A program made the position numbers and the translations under genes. Source: Pedobacter sp. PLR (GTDB lineage: Bacteria; Bacteroidota; Bacteroidia; Sphingobacteriales; Sphingobacteriaceae). From it: a stretch of DNA of 64,000 nucleotides. This document shows positions 51,516 through 58,731 of this stretch, piece by piece. The notes beneath the pieces were generated by a model. The model was not told the origin of the DNA, ran no database searches, and was given only the letters and a program-made list of their open reading frames with translations. Where the stretch lies: contig NZ_JAPIVQ010000009.1 in NCBI RefSeq assembly GCF_026239675.1, positions 204,275-268,274 on the forward strand. The letters are read 5' to 3'. Each line of letters opens with the position of its first letter. Position 1 is the first letter of the stretch.

Positions 51516-52061
51516 TTATTCAGAATAATTGGAAAGACTCAGTCTGAGGGCAGCTAAGCTTTTGGTAATGTGGTATTCTACGGCCCTTTCGCTGATTAAT
51601 AATGCGACAGCAATTTCTTTGTTACTCATCCCCTGTTCCCGACTCATCCGGTACACTTTCTTACACTGACAAGGCAGCGTATCGACTAACAAATTGACAC
51701 TCTCTTTGAGATTATTGTAATTCACGTGCTCCTCGGTGCAGTTGGAAGAGTGACTACAATCCTGATATTTTAGACAGATATGTTTTTCGCGGCTCACTTT
51801 ATTGCGAATGTATTCGAAGGTTTTGAACTTTGCTGCACGAATCAGGTAGTTGCTTACGTTTTCTAGCTCAAGTTCGGCTTTTCGTTCCCAGAGTGATTTA
51901 AAGATGTCCTGAACCATTTCTTTTGCCGGCTCAATATCTCTGATATTATTGTAACATACTGCGTAAACCTTGTCCCAATACATATTGTAAATGGTTTCGA
52001 AAGTTTGTCTATTGATACGGGTAGGCGTATCATTTACAGCTATGTTTTTGTTTTCCGGCAA
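51516..52061 (-). CDS. ECF sigma factor of the xus-like operon (TTG start)
   Basis: 181 residues with region 2 (FETIYNMYWDKVYAVCYNNIRDIEPAKEMVQDIFKSLW) and region 4 (LPCQCKKVYRMSREQGMSNKEIAVALLISERAVEYHI). The only start that keeps region 2 whole is TTG at 52061: an in-frame TAA lies two codons upstream and the first ATG is at residue 27, inside region 2.1. An exact -7 box lies 24 bases ahead. It should drive the anti-sigma, XusB2, XusA, XusB1 and XusC genes, all co-oriented behind it. A Cys/His cluster (CLKYQDCSHSSNC) in the linker is unusual. Confidence 0.85.
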   Translation of the reverse strand: MPENKNIAVNDTPTRINRQTFETIYNMYWDKVYAVCYNNIRDIEPAKEMVQDIFKSLWERKAELELENVSNYLIRAAKFKTFEYIRNKVSREKHICLKYQDCSHSSNCTEEHVNYNNLKESVNLLVDTLPCQCKKVYRMSREQGMSNKEIAVALLISERAVEYHITKSLAALRLSLSNYSE

Positions 52062-52084
52062 AGTTTAAATCTAAATACTTGCGG

Positions 52085-52092
52085 CAAATATA
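52085..52092 (-). promoter_or_regulatory. -7 box of the xus-like operon
   Basis: The minus strand reads TATATTTG, exact, with a TGTTTA in roughly the -33 place. The predicted leader before the TTG start is about 19 nt. Confidence 0.55.
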
Positions 52093-52188
52093 TACTATTT
52101 AGACTAATTATAAACACTGAATATGCTAAATATTTAGCCTTCAACTCTGCTGTTATTTAAAACCAACCTGATACTCTGTCGATTAAAC

Positions 52189-52225
52189 ACCAAAGGCCAA
52201 TCCTTTTAATGGACCGGCCTTTGGT
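52189..52225 (-). terminator. Terminator of the methionine aminopeptidase gene
   Basis: A 10-bp stem ACCAAAGGCC/GGCCTTTGGT with a 17-nt loop, 23 bases after the map stop. The T run is modest. Confidence 0.6.
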
Positions 52226-52247
52226 TGTTTTAATACTTTTAGAAAAT

Positions 52248-53054
52248 CTAGCTGTAATAGCTACTATTTAGATTTGCGTTTGCTTTTTCTGCGGCTTCAA
52301 TTGGACGGTAGTCGGAAAGAATGATTGGAGCACCTTTCTTTACACATACATTGTGTTCGAAGTGAACTGCTGGTAAACCGTCTTCTGTAGAGATCGTCCA
52401 GCCATCTTCTTCGGTAAAGATATGACGGCTACCCATCGTGATCATTGGCTCAATCGCCAATACCATGTTTTCAGTCAGTTTCTTACCACTTCCTTTTCTG
52501 CCGTAATTTGGAACCTGAGGATCTTCATGCATCTCTCTGCCTACCCCATGTCCTACCATCTCACGCACAACTCCGTAACCATGATTTCCGTAGGTATATT
52601 GCTCTATCGCATGACCAATATCACCAGTACGGTTGCCCACTACTGCTTGTTCAATTCCTACATATAGTGATTCTTTGGTGATTCTTACCAGATCCAACAC
52701 TTCCTGACTAACCTCACCCATGATAAAGGTATAGGCATGATCGCCATGGAAACCGTTTTTAGCGACAACAGTATCAATTGAAACTACGTCGCCCTCTTTG
52801 ATGATATATTCACTTGGAAATCCATGAACAACCTGTTCGTTTACCGAAATACACAAGGTATAAGGAAAACCGTGATAACCTTTACAAGATGGAATCGCCC
52901 CATTGTCCCTGATAAACTGCTCTGCCATTACATCAAGTGATAGTGTGGTGATCCCTGGTTTAAGAATCTTCGCCACTTCTGTAATTGTAGCACTTACCAA
53001 TAAACAACTTTCACGTTGAATCTCAACTTCCTCATCCGTCTTATACATACTCAT
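52248..53054 (-). CDS. map: Type I methionine aminopeptidase
   Basis: The ATG at 53054 gives 268 residues (MSMYKTDEEVE); a non-ATG start 15 bases upstream is not needed. Metal-site features are all present: SIDTVVAKNGFHGDHAYTF (Asp pair), GHGVGREMHEDPQVPNYG (His), and the Glu residues in AIEPMIT and HFEHNVCV. The enzyme removes N-terminal Met from new proteins, using Mn, Fe or Co. It is transcribed alone, with a -7 box at 53119-53126 and a leader hairpin. Confidence 0.95.
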   Translation of the reverse strand: MSMYKTDEEVEIQRESCLLVSATITEVAKILKPGITTLSLDVMAEQFIRDNGAIPSCKGYHGFPYTLCISVNEQVVHGFPSEYIIKEGDVVSIDTVVAKNGFHGDHAYTFIMGEVSQEVLDLVRITKESLYVGIEQAVVGNRTGDIGHAIEQYTYGNHGYGVVREMVGHGVGREMHEDPQVPNYGRKGSGKKLTENMVLAIEPMITMGSRHIFTEEDGWTISTEDGLPAVHFEHNVCVKKGAPIILSDYRPIEAAEKANANLNSSYYS

Positions 53055-53068
53055 TTTGTTATTTAACA

Positions 53069-53092
53069 CTGAACGACCTGTTGTCCGTTCAG
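53069..53092 (-). promoter_or_regulatory. Leader hairpin of map
   Basis: A CTGAACG/CGTTCAG 7-bp stem in the predicted 5' leader, 15 bases before the ATG. It may affect translation. Confidence 0.35.
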
Positions 53093-53118
53093 AAGATTTG
53101 TTTTAATGTTTAGAAATA

Positions 53119-53126
53119 CAAAGATA
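53119..53126 (-). promoter_or_regulatory. -7 box of map
   Basis: The minus strand reads TATCTTTG, exact. The predicted leader is about 60 nt. Confidence 0.55.
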
Positions 53127-53378
53127 TGGGAAGTATGATATTTCTATGAAAAAAATATACATATCCTTGTAATTTATGAGAAAATGAGGTAAAACACTTA
53201 CCGTCAAATGATTTACTAGAAAAACCGCCTGGAGGACTCCTAAAATGGCTTTATCGGAAAATTCAAGGAGTTTGACTTCAGGAAAAATAACTGAAAAATT
53301 ATTGAGCTATAATACAGCTCATTACCCGACAAAACCATCTTTTTAATAGCGAGAAGGCAGTTTTTACATAATAATTTA
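53127..53378. other. Intergenic spacer between map and tRNA-Lys promoters
   Basis: About 250 AT-rich bases between two divergent promoters; nothing further was recognised. Confidence 0.4.
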
Positions 53379-53386
53379 TATCTTTG
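53379..53386 (+). promoter_or_regulatory. -7 box of tRNA-Lys
   Basis: Exact TATCTTTG, 26 bases before the tRNA. Confidence 0.6.
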
Positions 53387-53412
53387 CAATACCAAACAAC
53401 GAAATAATAATT

Positions 53413-53485
53413 GATTCCGTAGCTCAGCTGGTAGAGCATTACACTTTTAATGTAGTGGTCCTGGGTTCGAATCCCAGCGGGATCA
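53413..53485 (+). tRNA. tRNA-Lys (anticodon TTT)
   Basis: A 73-base cloverleaf: acceptor GATTCCG/CGGGATC with one G-T pair, D arm GCTCAGCTGGTAGAGC, anticodon stem TTACA/TGTAG with loop CTTTTAA (anticodon TTT), T arm CTGGGTTCGAATCCCAG, discriminator A. No CCA is encoded. It decodes AAA and AAG. It has its own -7 box and terminator, so it is a single-gene unit. Confidence 0.97.
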
Positions 53486-53488
53486 CAG

Positions 53489-53520
53489 AAAGGCTTAGAG
53501 AAATCTAAGCCTTTGTTGTT
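53489..53520 (+). terminator. Terminator of tRNA-Lys
   Basis: An 11-bp stem AAAGGCTTAGA/TCTAAGCCTTT with a GAAA loop, then GTTGTTT. Confidence 0.8.
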
Positions 53521-53690
53521 TAAACCTCGTTTATCGCACGATCAGTGTCAGTACCCCTATTTACATGAAAATTACAGTTAGTAGTAAGCGTGCAGAAATT
53601 ACGACCAGCAGGGATTGCAAGACAAGCCGTTGGGGTAAGCGATCATTAAATGCTGGTTTCCGGGGAAAACGGATGGCTCACATACTTTTA

Positions 53691-54422
53691 TTAAAGATTT
53701 TTTTTGAAAGGTCGGATTATTCGTTTTAAGAAACTAGGTTTTTTGACGATGCAGACCTCGCCCAATATTGACTGATCTAAGACGAGCACTATTGTAAAGG
53801 GTTTACCGGCCTCGCTACGTACTTTCTGTTCAAAAGTCTGATATCCAATGTATGAGGTTACCAGAATAGGACTAATATCCCGATTAAAGCTGATCTGAAA
53901 ATTGCCCTTACTATCAGAGAAAGATTTTATCCTGGTACCCTTTACGATGACTGTGACTCCTGGCAACACCTCCTTTGTAGCCTTATCCAAAACAACACCC
54001 TTTATTGTCCTTACGCTATCCTCTGGCAGTGTTTGCTGATCACAGTAGTGGCTGTTTGAGGTACGCGCGCTTACCGGGGCAGCTTCTATTTTTTGCTTTT
54101 TTATCGGCAAACCTGAGGCTTTCAATGTGAAAGGGAATATTAGAATTGAGGCGGCAAGGATCTTCGTTCTGAGAGTAGTCCATGCGCCCTCTTTTGGCAT
54201 GTGTTCCACCTGAACGGTTAACTGGCTACTATAAAATCTTCCGCATATTTTTTCGTTCTTGTGCTGTAAAAACCACTCTTCTATCTCTTTATGATTGAGC
54301 GCAGTAAAATCAGTGACCTTTTTCTGGCAGGATAAGCAGTAAGCTCCTCCTGCGACCTGTGACATGCTGGCCCAATTCTCTGGGCAGCTTTGGGGTATAC
54401 TGATTTCTAAGCGCTTATTCAT
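53691..54422 (-). CDS. Membrane protein with Cys-motif N-terminus and carboxypeptidase-like regulatory domain
   Basis: 243 residues. The N-terminal part holds a CPENW-type start and YCLSCQKKVTDFTALNHKEI, a Cys-x-x-Cys element followed by DFT, recurrent in Sphingobacteria. One membrane helix lies around 85-105. A carboxypeptidase-regulatory-like beta domain follows (IKGVVLDKATKEVLPGVTVIVKGTRIKSFSDSKGNFQI...YIGYQTFEQKV), the same kind that sits ahead of TonB receptors, here without a receptor. The cytoplasmic Cys motif and extracytoplasmic beta domain suggest an envelope sensor or scaffold. The function is unknown. Confidence 0.7.
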   Translation of the reverse strand: MNKRLEISIPQSCPENWASMSQVAGGAYCLSCQKKVTDFTALNHKEIEEWFLQHKNEKICGRFYSSQLTVQVEHMPKEGAWTTLRTKILAASILIFPFTLKASGLPIKKQKIEAAPVSARTSNSHYCDQQTLPEDSVRTIKGVVLDKATKEVLPGVTVIVKGTRIKSFSDSKGNFQISFNRDISPILVTSYIGYQTFEQKVRSEAGKPFTIVLVLDQSILGEVCIVKKPSFLKRIIRPFKKNL

Positions 54423-54612
54423 TACATGAATTTAAACTAATATTTTGACATTTTTGCTATGATCATCTTAATCGGAAATTCCGATTTTTCTACTAAATAC
54501 TTCTTAAATAAGTTCTCCTTCTTTATAGACATTCAAAATATATTCATTTAACTATTAAAACCATCAGCAGTATTTGTTGTTTACTTGGTATAAACATTAT
54601 AACTAAGAGACT

Positions 54613-54927
54613 ATGACTATTCAACTGAACACCGACAAAAACCTAACAATACATCAGGAATACGAAGAAAAAATTAAAAATGAAATCAATAAAGGCCTGG
54701 CTAAATTCGATGATTTAATTACCCGCATGGAGGTACATTTATCAGACGAAAATGGAAGTAAGGAAGGCATAGATGATAAACGTTGTTTATTAGAGGCAAG
54801 AATTTCAGGTAGAGAGCCTATTGCTGTTTCCAGCTTAGGAAACAGTTATGACTTAGCCCTTCATGGCGCCATTACTAAGTTAAAAAACAAGCTGGAAACA
54901 ATAGCCGGCAAACTTAAAACACATTAG
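54613..54927 (+). CDS. HPF/RaiA-like ribosome-associated protein
   Basis: 104 residues with the small alpha/beta fold of hibernation factors: a beta strand at the start (TIQLNTDKNLTI), a helix, then ITRMEVHLSDENG as the central strand, CLLEARISGREPIAVSS and a final helix with LHGAITKLKNKLET. The length is that of short HPF/YfiA proteins, which bind the ribosome decoding centre in stationary phase. The motif is weaker than in canonical HPF (fewer basic residues in the helices), so it may be a divergent paralogue. Confidence 0.7.
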   Translation: MTIQLNTDKNLTIHQEYEEKIKNEINKGLAKFDDLITRMEVHLSDENGSKEGIDDKRCLLEARISGREPIAVSSLGNSYDLALHGAITKLKNKLETIAGKLKTH

Positions 54928-54969
54928 GAAGTGTAAATTGACCTTTGTCAACATCACTTCTTCCTTGCT

Positions 54970-54991
54970 GGAGGCTTAAGGGCCTCCTTTT
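54970..54991 (+). terminator. Terminator of the HPF-like gene
   Basis: A GGAGGC/GCCTCC 6-bp stem with a 6-nt loop, then TTTT, 43 bases after the stop. Confidence 0.7.
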
Positions 54992-55109
54992 CCGTTTTTT
55001 TCTTGTGGGAGTTTCATGTTTTTATGGTGAGTACTTTTTTAATAACGCTTTATTTACTTTGGCAATCCCACTACCAAGACGATATGGCCGCTATTTTAAT
55101 TGTTCATAT

Positions 55110-55529
55110 TTACATTTTAATCACTAAACCCGAAAGTGCAATCAATGCCAGTAAAACAATCAGGATCCAGTAAAAAGTCCCAAACACACCCACAGCAACA
55201 CCAACCTCAAACTCCCTGATTTCTTCTTCAACTATATCCTCTTTCTTAGGCTTTGACCTCCTTGTTCGTTTAGCAGTAGAATGAGGAGCAGCAGCAGCAA
55301 TCACCAGGCCAACCACAAAAGCTGCTATTAATCCCGGAGCCCAGTAATATCCCCAAACAGAAGGTCCACGTGGAGCGGCCCATTCCCCCGCAGCAAACGA
55401 AACAAAGAATAACAATCCAAAGAAAGACCAAAATTCAGCCCAGGACCCGGTATTTCTAAAAACCAGCCTAAAAACTGCGGTTAATAAAATAGCAAAAAAC
55501 AGGGCAAATAATATTCCGACAAACTCCAT
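55110..55529 (-). CDS. Multi-pass membrane protein of unknown function
   Basis: 139 residues with four hydrophobic helices (about 4-22, 32-48, 62-80 and 112-134), a basic cytoplasmic loop (STAKRTRRSKPKK) and a following acidic stretch (EDIVEEEIREFE). Small, with no catalytic motif. It lies 57 bases downstream of the HxlR regulator on the same strand, so it may be regulated with it. The function is unknown. Confidence 0.7.
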   Translation of the reverse strand: MEFVGILFALFFAILLTAVFRLVFRNTGSWAEFWSFFGLLFFVSFAAGEWAAPRGPSVWGYYWAPGLIAAFVVGLVIAAAAPHSTAKRTRRSKPKKEDIVEEEIREFEVGVAVGVFGTFYWILIVLLALIALSGLVIKM

Positions 55530-55586
55530 GACAATCGTTTTAAGTTAAGTTTTAATAAGAAATCGTTTTTTTTATCTTGACCAATA

Positions 55587-55994
55587 CTACTCTTGATTTC
55601 GTTCTGAAACCTGCATAGTTTCAAGATCATTGATCACACTGGCTGGGGTAGAACTCATTGAGCGTTTTGCTTTTTCCTCTTGTAAATTGGCGTAGGCCCA
55701 TAGGATAATCTGCTGTATAACCGGGATTAAAGTTAGACCCTGAGTGGTCAGCCTATATTCCACCTTGACTGGAGTGCAAAAAAATATTTCCTTTTGCACA
55801 ATGCCACTTTCTTCAAAAAAACGTAGCTCTTGTGTCAGTACCTTTTCACTAATCCCTGGCAATATATTTATCAAATCGACAAATCTTGACGGTTGTGCTT
55901 TTAAATGCCATAAAATGGCAATCTGCCACTTCCCACTTAAAAACTGTCGGGCATGCTGTACAGGACAACCGACATATAGCTCTTCTGAGGACAT
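55587..55994 (-). CDS. HxlR-family winged-helix transcriptional regulator
   Basis: 135 residues with the HxlR pattern: CPVQHARQFLSGKWQIAILWHL with the leading Cys, RFVDLINILPGISEKVLTQELRFFEESGIV (the recognition helix and wing), then VEYRLTTQGLTLIPVI. HxlR proteins respond to aldehydes, quinones or thiol stress through the N-terminal Cys. The start lies 11 bases from a 12-bp inverted repeat that overlaps a -7-like box, so the protein very likely regulates itself. The 55110 membrane protein downstream may be its target. Confidence 0.9.
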   Translation of the reverse strand: MSSEELYVGCPVQHARQFLSGKWQIAILWHLKAQPSRFVDLINILPGISEKVLTQELRFFEESGIVQKEIFFCTPVKVEYRLTTQGLTLIPVIQQIILWAYANLQEEKAKRSMSSTPASVINDLETMQVSERNQE

Positions 55995-56004
55995 AATTCC
56001 TACT

Positions 56005-56041
56005 ACTTACCTAAAGATAAGCTAATTACCTTTAGGTAAGT
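56005..56041. promoter_or_regulatory. HxlR-type operator overlapping its promoter
   Basis: ACTTACCTAAAG and CTTTAGGTAAGT, perfect 12-bp arms separated by 13 bases. On the minus strand TATCTTTA (56012-56019) is a near -7 box inside the repeat, so binding would block the HxlR promoter. Confidence 0.75.
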
Positions 56042-56052
56042 CCGTTGATTAT

Positions 56053-57495
56053 TTAAATATTCAAAATAAACAGAGTTAGATCTCCTGAAGAAGAAATGTT
56101 AAACTTTTTTCTAAGTCTATACTTTTTAGATTCTACTGAGCGAACGCTTAGATTTGCAAACCGGGCGATTTCTTTGGTATCCAGATTTATTCTGAGATAG
56201 GCACATAACTCCAGATCATTAAGGTTCAAATCAGGAAATCTTTCCAGCATTCTATTCTGGAAACTTGGGTAAAGTTCATTAAATTTCATTAAGAATGCGG
56301 GATCCCTTTTCTTTGCAAGTTCAAGAAGGTAGCCTAAAGAGTCAATTTCGGCTTGACTCTTAGCTTCTGAAATTGAACTGAGCAAATCATTCTTCTTCTC
56401 AATGATATGTTTTTGAGTTCTTTTATAAATTCTAAACCGATAAAGACCAAACATAAATGCAATAAAAACACAGACAACCGCTATCCCAATAAGATACTGC
56501 ATTTTCCTTTTTTCCTTATCGACTAGCAGCTTATCTTTTTCAGACATCGATTTGACAACAACCAATAAATTATTCTTACCCTCTAAACTATCTGCAAGGG
56601 CATTATGTAGATCAAGATACTGATTCGCCATTTTATCTTTATTGATTGCCCGATAAGAATAAGACAAATCTTTATAAAGATCCTTAACTTCATACACAAA
56701 GTTCATTTTCTTAAACAAGGGCAAAGCACTCTCCATGAAAATAATTGAAGAATCATTTTTATTTATCTTCATGTAATAGTTGCTCATGCCTATTTTTGCT
56801 GCCGCCTTGGCGTAGGGATTTTTACTTACTTGAGAAGCACTCAAGGCTATGTCAAGATAAAATTTTGCGGAATCATATTTCTTTGCTTTAGTAAACCCAA
56901 TTCCTAAATTAGTAGCCACTACAGCAAAATTGATATTTGCTCCTGGACTCTTTGTTTTTAAAAAGGCATTATATGATCTTTTACGATAGATATATGCTGA
57001 ATCGATTAATTTTAATCCGGAAAAACCAACACTGATTCCATGATTGGCTTGGGCATATAAAAAATTATCAGCGATAACCTCTGGTACAAGCATTTTTTTA
57101 TAGCTTTCTATTCCTTTATCATATAGCTTTTCTCTCAAATATCTTTGACCATAGATATAATTAACTTCAGCCTGGTCTTTTCCTGAGGTTTTCAAGAAGG
57201 CTTCGTTTTCGGCCATTTTTAAATATTTTTCACCTTTACTGAATTCGCCCATTCTATTGTACGCCTGAACAAAACCGATACAAACTTTGGTTATTCCTTC
57301 AGCATATAAGATTCGTCTGGAATCTTTTAGTATATCTTCAGCTATTTTTACAAATTTATCAGCGCCCCCCTCTTCATGTAATATTATACGCGCTTTGAGT
57401 ATCCGCTTATCAATTTCATTTTGAGATGTAGATTTCTGCGCTAATACACTATCAGCAAATAAGATGAAAAATAATATTACAAAAAGTCTGGCCAT
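56053..57495 (-). CDS. TPR sensor with C-terminal LuxR-like HTH
   Basis: 480 residues: signal peptide (LFVILFFILFADSVLAQK), TPR repeats over about 30-310 outside the cytoplasm, one membrane helix near 335-355 (YLIGIAVVCVFIAFMFGLYRF), a coiled-coil stretch, and a C-terminal helix-turn-helix (NLNDLELCAYLRINLDTKEIARFANLSVRSVESKKYRLRKKFNI over about 45 residues). This is the common Bacteroidetes one-component type that joins an exported TPR domain to a DNA-binding domain across the inner membrane. Its target genes are unknown. Confidence 0.85.
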   Translation of the reverse strand: MARLFVILFFILFADSVLAQKSTSQNEIDKRILKARIILHEEGGADKFVKIAEDILKDSRRILYAEGITKVCIGFVQAYNRMGEFSKGEKYLKMAENEAFLKTSGKDQAEVNYIYGQRYLREKLYDKGIESYKKMLVPEVIADNFLYAQANHGISVGFSGLKLIDSAYIYRKRSYNAFLKTKSPGANINFAVVATNLGIGFTKAKKYDSAKFYLDIALSASQVSKNPYAKAAAKIGMSNYYMKINKNDSSIIFMESALPLFKKMNFVYEVKDLYKDLSYSYRAINKDKMANQYLDLHNALADSLEGKNNLLVVVKSMSEKDKLLVDKEKRKMQYLIGIAVVCVFIAFMFGLYRFRIYKRTQKHIIEKKNDLLSSISEAKSQAEIDSLGYLLELAKKRDPAFLMKFNELYPSFQNRMLERFPDLNLNDLELCAYLRINLDTKEIARFANLSVRSVESKKYRLRKKFNISSSGDLTLFILNI

Positions 57496-57632
57496 AATGT
57501 AAAGCTACTTAAAAAAACTTCTGATAAAGCAAGCTTTATTAAGCGCCAGAATTATAAGAGTACCATTGGATATTTTGTCTTTTCATTTATTCGTAAAAGT
57601 CGTTTTTAGAAGAATCCAAAATAGTTCAAAAG

Positions 57633-57666
57633 AAAGACAAAACCGGGATTGATCACTCAACCCCGG
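57633..57666 (-). terminator. Terminator of the T9SS surface-display operon
   Basis: On the minus strand a 10-bp stem (one G-T pair) with loop GTGA, then TTTTGTCTTTC. It lies about 75 bases after the 57741 gene. Confidence 0.75.
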
Positions 57667-57740
57667 CCAACCCCCAACTTAATACTTAGGACCAATTAAA
57701 GAAGCGACCAATCAACTTATTCACGATGATTTTATGCGTC

Positions 57741-58172
57741 TTATTTTGCTATTTTTAAATTACTCCAACCCCATTTCCTGACCTTACATGCTATACACCA
57801 ATGGATCTTTAAGGGTGAAAATTTAAGAACACGATTAAAAAAAATGAATTGAAACTCCTTGCTGACTAAGCTTCGATCACATTTATTACATTTAAAACCC
57901 GAAGGCTCCATTTCAGGAGTCCCCATTTTGTTCTTCGCTATATTCAGAAAATCTGCAATAATTACCTGATCGATTTCCGGCCTGCTTTTAACAGACAGAG
58001 AAGTACTCTCCCCTGAGCAAACTACGTTCAACCTGGACACCTGTTTATCCTTTATAATTATAAAAAAACCCGCGCCATCCAGGCCATCAATGTTACGAAC
58101 TACTTCAGCATGAATAAGTTCATTTGAAAATAAAACCGGGTGACCTTTGACAATTACATATTTATTAATCAT
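57741..58172 (-). CDS. Uncharacterised four-cysteine protein at the end of the T9SS operon
   Basis: 143 residues with no signal peptide. The N-terminal half is mixed beta (YVIVKGHPVLFSNELIH). The C-terminal half has two Cys-x-x-Cys pairs, FKCNKCDRS and HWCIACKVRKWGW, 36 residues apart, likely binding one zinc as a ribbon. A Lys/Trp-rich end (RKWGWSNLKIAK) suggests nucleic acid or membrane-surface contact. It lies 45 bases behind the GAF-like gene and ahead of a terminator, so it belongs to the operon. The function is unknown. Confidence 0.6.
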   Translation of the reverse strand: MINKYVIVKGHPVLFSNELIHAEVVRNIDGLDGAGFFIIIKDKQVSRLNVVCSGESTSLSVKSRPEIDQVIIADFLNIAKNKMGTPEMEPSGFKCNKCDRSLVSKEFQFIFFNRVLKFSPLKIHWCIACKVRKWGWSNLKIAK

Positions 58173-58217
58173 GAGCTTGATTTATTAGTCAATAAAAAAC
58201 ACTTCGAAATACTTATT

Positions 58218-58721
58218 TCATTTGTAATACCGATTGGTCATCTCTGTTCTAACCAGATCAACCGCCTGTTCCAATTTCCATTTTTCCGTTGCAGTAAAAT
58301 CTCTTATAGCTGGATCTGCTATACAAATCGACCCTACAGTCAGGCCCCTGTTTGAATGAATGGAAGCCCTGCCGAAATATTGGCAACCATATTCTCCGAC
58401 AAGTAAGGGATTGGAAAACAGGTGTGGCATGCCTACCATTTTTCTGAAATTCAGCAGCTGCCCATTCAAAATTGCCAGGGAGCAGGAACTGAATGCGGAA
58501 CCCGATTCCTCCTCTTTCCTTTCTCTGCTATATTGACGACGCCTGGTCCATACAGAAGGTTTATCTATCACATTAATGACTGCAATTGAGCTGTTCATCA
58601 TGATAGCGATCAGGGTAGCCAGATCGTTTAAAAACGGATCTGGTTTGCTACAAAAGACCTTGTATTCCTTAATAGCACAGGGTTTAACGCTCCCCTTTAG
58701 AATTCTAATATCTTTGATCAT
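58218..58721 (-). CDS. Single GAF-like domain protein
   Basis: The ATG at 58721 gives 167 residues. The pattern is a lone GAF domain: DPFLNDLATLIAIMMNSSIAVINVID, a variable RRQYSRERKEEES loop, FSSCSLAI, and YGCQYFGRASIHSNRGLTVGSICIADP near the end. It resembles the N-terminal GAF of the kinase at 5991. No output domain is present. It lies ten bases behind the OmpA-family gene, in the same operon, so it may sense a small molecule linked to surface adhesion. That is inference. Confidence 0.65.
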   Translation of the reverse strand: MIKDIRILKGSVKPCAIKEYKVFCSKPDPFLNDLATLIAIMMNSSIAVINVIDKPSVWTRRRQYSRERKEEESGSAFSSCSLAILNGQLLNFRKMVGMPHLFSNPLLVGEYGCQYFGRASIHSNRGLTVGSICIADPAIRDFTATEKWKLEQAVDLVRTEMTNRYYK

Positions 58722-58731
58722 AACCAAATAG

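Noticed and set aside
57524..57539. ATAAAGC-AA-GCTTTAT inverted repeat upstream of the TPR/HTH regulator
   Set aside because: Seven-bp arms in AT-rich sequence with no promoter box alongside. Noted only as a possible autoregulatory site.
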